A stretch of 52,541 nt of DNA from Oscillospiraceae bacterium (lineage in GTDB: Bacteria > Bacillota > Clostridia > Oscillospirales > Oscillospiraceae): assembly GCA_031261585.1 (NCBI GenBank), contig JAISJJ010000138.1:1-52541 (forward strand), read 5' to 3'. The translations under genes and the position numbers were made by a program. Below the pieces are notes generated by a model. The model was given only the letters and a program-made list of their open reading frames with translations, was not told the DNA's origin and did not search any database. Shown piece by piece: positions 49,656 to 52,541 of the stretch (the stretch's first letter is position 1; the number at the start of each line of letters is the position of its first letter).

Positions 49656-49683
49656 TGGCAGCGGGAGACGGATTCGAACCCTC
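49656..49683 (-). pseudogene. tRNA 3' end remnant, attachment site of second element
   Basis: On the minus strand: T-loop TTCGAAT with arms GAGGG and CCGTC, acceptor arm TCCCGCT, discriminator G and CCA. The T-arm has a G-G clash at its middle pair, and no anticodon or D-arm follows. G at the discriminator fits tRNA-Ser, Asn or Asp. The integrase gene lies beside it, so this is the attL of the element to the right. Confidence 0.72.
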
Positions 49684-49762
49684 ACAAACAGAGTCAGAGG
49701 CTATTCTAAACCGAGGTTTTGCAACGCCCAAACGCTCTATTTCCACCAAAACGCCCACAAAC

Positions 49763-50869
49763 TTAATGATTTTCGCCGTGATATTCGTCAATTTGTGCTG
49801 CAACCGTTCCGAGCATTTGCTCGGTTGTATGTGTGTATACGTTCGCTGTAACGCTAATGTCTGAATGCCCCATTAGGTACTTTGCTACGTTCAACGGCAC
49901 ACCCGCTTCTTGCAAGTCCGTTCCATATGTGTGCCTTAGACAATATGCAACAAGGTCAGAAGCAACCTTGCTTTCTATAATTTGATTTCTGTAAAGTTTT
50001 GCGCCTATCGAAATATCCAGCTCGCGCTTGAAGTTGTTCCACAGTCCGTACATTGACGCTATCGTGTGTCTCCGTCCTGTTTTAACCTGTGTAAATACGG
50101 GGTCTCCACTATTACCTCTTGCTGCAAGTAACCGCTCCACAAGCACTCTCGGTATTGGGACATCGCGAACTCCCGCTTTTGTCTTTGGCTCGTCTATTGT
50201 TTTTGTAGCCGCTTTCATCGCATACCCGATGTGTATTACCTTGCGCTCGAAATCTATGTGATCCCAATCGAGTGCGCGAGTTTCGCTTGGGCGCAAACCG
50301 CAGTATAACAGCGTCATCACCCAAAGCCCTGCTCGATGCGTCTCTGATAACGCCAGTATATCTGCACGTTCTTTTTGTGTGATGCTGCGATGAGTCCCGT
50401 CCTCCGCTTTCGGTAAATCTATGTCCTCCGCAGGATCGTATGTTATCATTCGCAGTCGGTATGCCTTGTGAAACATTGACTTTAACGCCTGTCTTAGCTT
50501 CATCAGATGTGATTTGCTGTATCCTGTTTTTGAGTTCACGAGCCGCTGAAGCTCTACCGCAGTAACCGCGTTCAACCTTTTGTTTCCTATCGCTGGCACT
50601 ATTATCGATCTTATCAGCGAAGAGTAATTTCTGTAATGACCCTCTCCTATCGCGTTAGCCTTGAATGTTTCGAGCCATTGCCACGCCCAGTTCTCCATCG
50701 ACATATTGCCGCCCGAAGTCGCCTTTCCTTGTTCAAGGTCAAGTTTTTTCTTCGCGGCTTTTGCGTGAGCCTCTTTTGCTGTCTTTCCCTTTGATTCGTA
50801 CCGTTTGCCCTCAAAGTAGAACGTCACACGCTCGTAACGGTACTTTCTTTGCTTTGGCACATCAGACAT
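49763..50869 (-). CDS. int: Tyrosine site-specific integrase
   Basis: A 368-residue phage-type tyrosine recombinase. N-terminal DNA arm domain (residues 10-55), core-binding domain (55-155), catalytic domain with Arg193 (CGLRPSE), Lys near 229, Arg312 in YCLRHTYGTD (the usual His is Tyr309), His335 in LMGHSDIS and the nucleophile Tyr345 (ANVYTH). All key residues are present. It catalyses insertion into the adjacent tRNA end. It overlaps the next gene's end by eight bases. Family: Tn916/phage integrase class. Confidence 0.95.
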   Translation of the reverse strand: MSDVPKQRKYRYERVTFYFEGKRYESKGKTAKEAHAKAAKKKLDLEQGKATSGGNMSMENWAWQWLETFKANAIGEGHYRNYSSLIRSIIVPAIGNKRLNAVTAVELQRLVNSKTGYSKSHLMKLRQALKSMFHKAYRLRMITYDPAEDIDLPKAEDGTHRSITQKERADILALSETHRAGLWVMTLLYCGLRPSETRALDWDHIDFERKVIHIGYAMKAATKTIDEPKTKAGVRDVPIPRVLVERLLAARGNSGDPVFTQVKTGRRHTIASMYGLWNNFKRELDISIGAKLYRNQIIESKVASDLVAYCLRHTYGTDLQEAGVPLNVAKYLMGHSDISVTANVYTHTTEQMLGTVAAQIDEYHGENH

Positions 50870-51233
50870 ATCGACTTATTGCATCGAGAAGTTTGTCAAT
50901 GTTCTTTTTGTTCTTTTTCCCAATAGTTTCTTGGGTTCCAATCCCCTGCGATCCTATCGAAGTTTTTAGTTCAGATGATATGGATAGCTCCGTTCCTTCT
51001 TCTGTTTTGCTTAACTGAACGGTCATCTTCTCGCCCCAACTAAACAGCGAGGCTTTTGTTTTCACTATTATGCGATGTAGAACCTCGTTGCTGTCTGAAA
51101 GCGCGAAGCCTTTTGTTTCCCCGACCGCTTGAATTGTCGCTGAAAACACTCGCTCTATATCGTAGTTCAGTACAAGACGCTCAGAAATACGTTCGGATGG
51201 GTTAAACGATGAGTTTTGTCTTTGTTTCGACAT
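50862..51233 (-). CDS. Small soluble protein of unknown function
   Basis: A 123-residue protein. LNYDIERVFSATIQAV, then NEVLHRIIVKTKASLFSWGEKM and GTELSISSELKTSIGSQGIGT give alternating helix and strand like a START/SRPBCC fold; no catalytic motif. It overlaps int by eight bases and follows the ImmA gene by 13, so it is in the int operon. Such small fold proteins are seen next to integrases in Firmicute elements; role unknown. Confidence 0.65.
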   Translation of the reverse strand: MSKQRQNSSFNPSERISERLVLNYDIERVFSATIQAVGETKGFALSDSNEVLHRIIVKTKASLFSWGEKMTVQLSKTEEGTELSISSELKTSIGSQGIGTQETIGKKNKKNIDKLLDAISRYV

Positions 51234-51246
51234 TGCGGGTTTCCTC

Positions 51247-51678
51247 CTAAAAGTAATCTTCTTTGTAAGTGCTGAATACTATGCCTTTTTGCCCTGTGTA
51301 ATGCTGCAACGCCTTTATCATGAACTCGTCTGTCACTCCAAAATGTTCTGCCAAATCCCACGATTCGAAAATGCCATTGTTGAGTGCCGATTGAATGTCC
51401 TCTGCCGGCACAAGCCGTTCAAACGCCCAACGGTCAGCCTTGTTTTCGAGTTGTTTGCGGCATTGTACCTTTATGTAGCGCGAGTAAAAACTGCCCGTCT
51501 CACAATGACCGAGTTCGTGCGCAAGCCTTGTTCTCTCATCTCGGCTATTCAAGTGTTTGTCAATCCCGACCGCATATCCGTCTGCGTCAGTTGACAGCGA
51601 TCCGCACTCCGGGAAGTCATCGTAGATTACTGAATATCCTTGCTCGTCAGCGAACGCGAGCAGTTCATTTGTGTTCAT
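51247..51678 (-). CDS. ImmA/IrrE-family metallopeptidase
   Basis: A 143-residue zinc peptidase with the motif RTRLAHELGHCETGSF (HExxH-like HELGH) and the downstream Glu region RKQLENKADRWAFERLVP. In ICEBs1 and related elements ImmA cleaves the repressor ImmR after DNA damage or peptide signalling, starting excision. Its partner here is the cI-like protein encoded just upstream, with which it overlaps by 14 bases. So it likely controls induction of this element. Confidence 0.92.
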   Translation of the reverse strand: MNTNELLAFADEQGYSVIYDDFPECGSLSTDADGYAVGIDKHLNSRDERTRLAHELGHCETGSFYSRYIKVQCRKQLENKADRWAFERLVPAEDIQSALNNGIFESWDLAEHFGVTDEFMIKALQHYTGQKGIVFSTYKEDYF

Positions 51679-52015
51679 TTCGCTCCTTTTGAAGTTGAAC
51701 CAGCCGTTTTACTTCCTCGAATTGTGCGTCAGTCACAGGGTTTAGTTGTCCGTATAGGGCGAACTTGACAGCGTCGTCAGAGTATGGCTCTGTTTCCGCA
51801 CCTGCGGATAGCGGGTTGTCCGTCGCTCCAAGCAAGTAATCAATTGACACCCCGAATATTTTCGCGAGAGCTTTTTGGTTTGTTACATCTGGGCTTGTTG
51901 TTCCCTTTTCCCAGTAGTGTACTGCGGTCTGGTCAATTTTGAGAATATTCGCCAGTTCTTTCTGTGTCATCTTGTGCTGCTTTCTCAATTCTCGTATGCG
52001 TTCCGGATAAGACAT
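51665..52015 (-). CDS. XRE-family repressor, ImmR/cI-like
   Basis: A 116-residue regulator with an N-terminal helix-turn-helix (RIRELRKQHKMTQKELANIL, then QTAVHYWEKGTTSPDV) followed by the LAKIFGVSIDYLLGATD end and a short C-terminal helix. It probably represses the divergent cro-like promoter and its own. Its C-terminus is the likely target of the ImmA-like peptidase. ATG at 52015 after AGGAGGTGC; its promoter (TTGACA-17-TATAAT) lies upstream. Confidence 0.92.
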   Translation of the reverse strand: MSYPERIRELRKQHKMTQKELANILKIDQTAVHYWEKGTTSPDVTNQKALAKIFGVSIDYLLGATDNPLSAGAETEPYSDDAVKFALYGQLNPVTDAQFEEVKRLVQLQKERNEHK

Positions 52016-52036
52016 TATAGCACCTCCTGTTCTGTA

Positions 52037-52138
52037 ATTATATGAGTATCATTCATCTATGTCAAGAAAATTTTTAGAAATATGAGAAAATTGCAAATTA
52101 TCTATTGACAAATGAATAAATATCATATATAATATGAG
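52037..52138. promoter_or_regulatory. Divergent consensus promoters and operator repeats of the immunity region
   Basis: Leftward: TTGACA (52065-52060), 17 bp, TATAAT (52042-52037). Rightward: TTGACA (52105-52110), 17 bp, TATAAT (52128-52133). TATGAG recurs at 52041, 52081 and 52133, with ATTCATC/AATGAAT half-sites between, so three operators of the cI type are likely. Confidence 0.82.
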
Positions 52139-52167
52139 CATAACCCAAACAGAAAGGCAGGTAATGA

Positions 52168-52395
52168 ATGAACTCCATTAAAGCTATGCGTTTGCGTGCC
52201 AACTTGCAACAGAATGAGCTTGCCGCCAAGCTCGGCGTTGACCAATCCTCGGTGAGCTATTGGGAAACGGGCAAGACCATGCCGCGATCAGACAGCCTCC
52301 GCAAAATCGCCGATGTGCTGAATTGCACAATTGACGAACTGCTCTCACCGAGCGATCCCGACGAGGAAACCACCGATGAACATGAAGCAGATTGA
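52168..52395 (+). CDS. XRE-family cro-like regulator
   Basis: A 75-residue helix-turn-helix protein: AMRLRANLQQNELAAKLG, recognition region VDQSSVSYWETGKTMP and an acidic tail EETTDEHEAD. It is divergent from the cI-like gene and follows the rightward consensus promoter. By position it is the cro-type antagonist. ATG at 52168 with AAAGGCAGG. Confidence 0.9.
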   Translation: MNSIKAMRLRANLQQNELAAKLGVDQSSVSYWETGKTMPRSDSLRKIADVLNCTIDELLSPSDPDEETTDEHEAD

Positions 52396-52541
52396 GAACA
52401 TCGCAAAAAACCCCGACAGACAATGGCTCTATTGCATCGGTGATTTAGTTAAGATTTTCGGTCTGAACCGAAACATCGTGGCTACATTTTTGCGAGAACA
52501 ATCCGTACCGCACCGCTTGGTTGGGCGGTCGAAAGTTTACT
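52376..52541 (+). CDS. Excisionase-like small DNA-binding protein (partial)
   Basis: The start is ATG at 52376 (GAGGAAACC before it) or 52382, and the frame is open to the window edge. The visible 55 residues include WLYCIGDLVKIFGLNRNIVA, a helix-turn-helix, and VPHRLVGRSKVY, the wing typical of excisionase/MerR-like proteins in such elements. It overlaps the cro-like gene's end by 20 bases. Confidence 0.7.
   Translation, partial: MNMKQIENIAKNPDRQWLYCIGDLVKIFGLNRNIVATFLREQSVPHRLVGRSKVY

Larger units (their letters stand above)
49656..52541. mobile_element. Left end of a second integrated element (prophage or ICE)
   Basis: It begins at the tRNA remnant and carries integrase, ImmA/IrrE peptidase, cI-like and cro-like regulators and an excisionase-like start, the usual order of a temperate phage or ICE immunity region. 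The codon use is AT-richer than the chromosome on the left. It continues beyond the right edge. Confidence 0.82.

Noticed and set aside
49574..49864. Plus-strand frame across the tRNA remnant (contains DGFEPSQTESEA)
   Set aside because: It is a translation through tRNA and terminator sequence; frames of this type arise at many tRNA genes and do not encode proteins.

Overview
The window comes from a high-GC, Gram-positive anaerobe, most likely an uncultured gut-type member of the Clostridia. I infer this from GC-rich codon use, Shine-Dalgarno-led genes, tRNA genes that encode CCA, a glycyl radical enzyme, chromate transporter halves of the Firmicutes type, and a conjugative element built like those of Clostridiales. 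No rRNA or CRISPR array is present.

Region 1 (1-15172) is the right end of an integrative and conjugative element (ICE). Nearly all genes are on the minus strand: replication/regulation genes at the right edge, then a type IV secretion module running leftward (VirB2-like pilin, VirB6-like channel protein, signal-peptide protein, C39-peptidase protein, PrgI-VirB4 ATPase), an HD-GYP phosphodiesterase, accessory proteins, and a VirD4-type coupling protein. The relaxase and integrase must lie left of the window. The right boundary is the 3' half of a tRNA-Thr(GGU) gene whose anticodon stem is broken at the junction. Terminator-like hairpins sit in the leaders of several ICE operons.

Region 2 (15175-49655) is host chromosome. 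It starts with an AAA+/DUF4143 ATPase, an OmpR-type two-component system, a small XRE regulator and an ABC-2 exporter operon led by an unannotated 30-residue membrane microprotein. Direct repeats at 11-bp spacing occur in front of both the two-component operon and the exporter operon, which suggests one regulon. Then come a DUF2089 regulator, murF-ddl, tRNA-Met and tRNA-Glu, a ZIP metal transporter, an exonuclease, FMN reductases, a split chromate transporter, an esterase, an msrA-msrB fusion, an ArsB/NhaD-like permease, a double SGNH esterase, a copper P-type ATPase with an odd RPC motif, an SPL-like radical SAM protein, and an ECF sigma factor with a very long C-terminus. A four-gene operon resembling aminoglycoside nucleotidyl-, phospho- and acetyltransferases plus a HAD phosphatase follows, then a glycyl radical enzyme, GNAT and flavin reductase genes, and an SDR. 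Dispersed intergenic repeats run through this region. One family starts at or next to stop codons and in two cases supplies coding sequence (the end of a histidine kinase and the start of an ABC permease). Another set forms inverted repeats around msrAB.

Region 3 (49656-52541) is the left end of a second integrated element, a prophage or ICE. It lies at a tRNA 3' remnant and carries a tyrosine integrase, an ImmA/IrrE peptidase, divergent cI/cro-like regulators with two near-perfect promoters, and the start of a small DNA-binding gene cut by the window edge.
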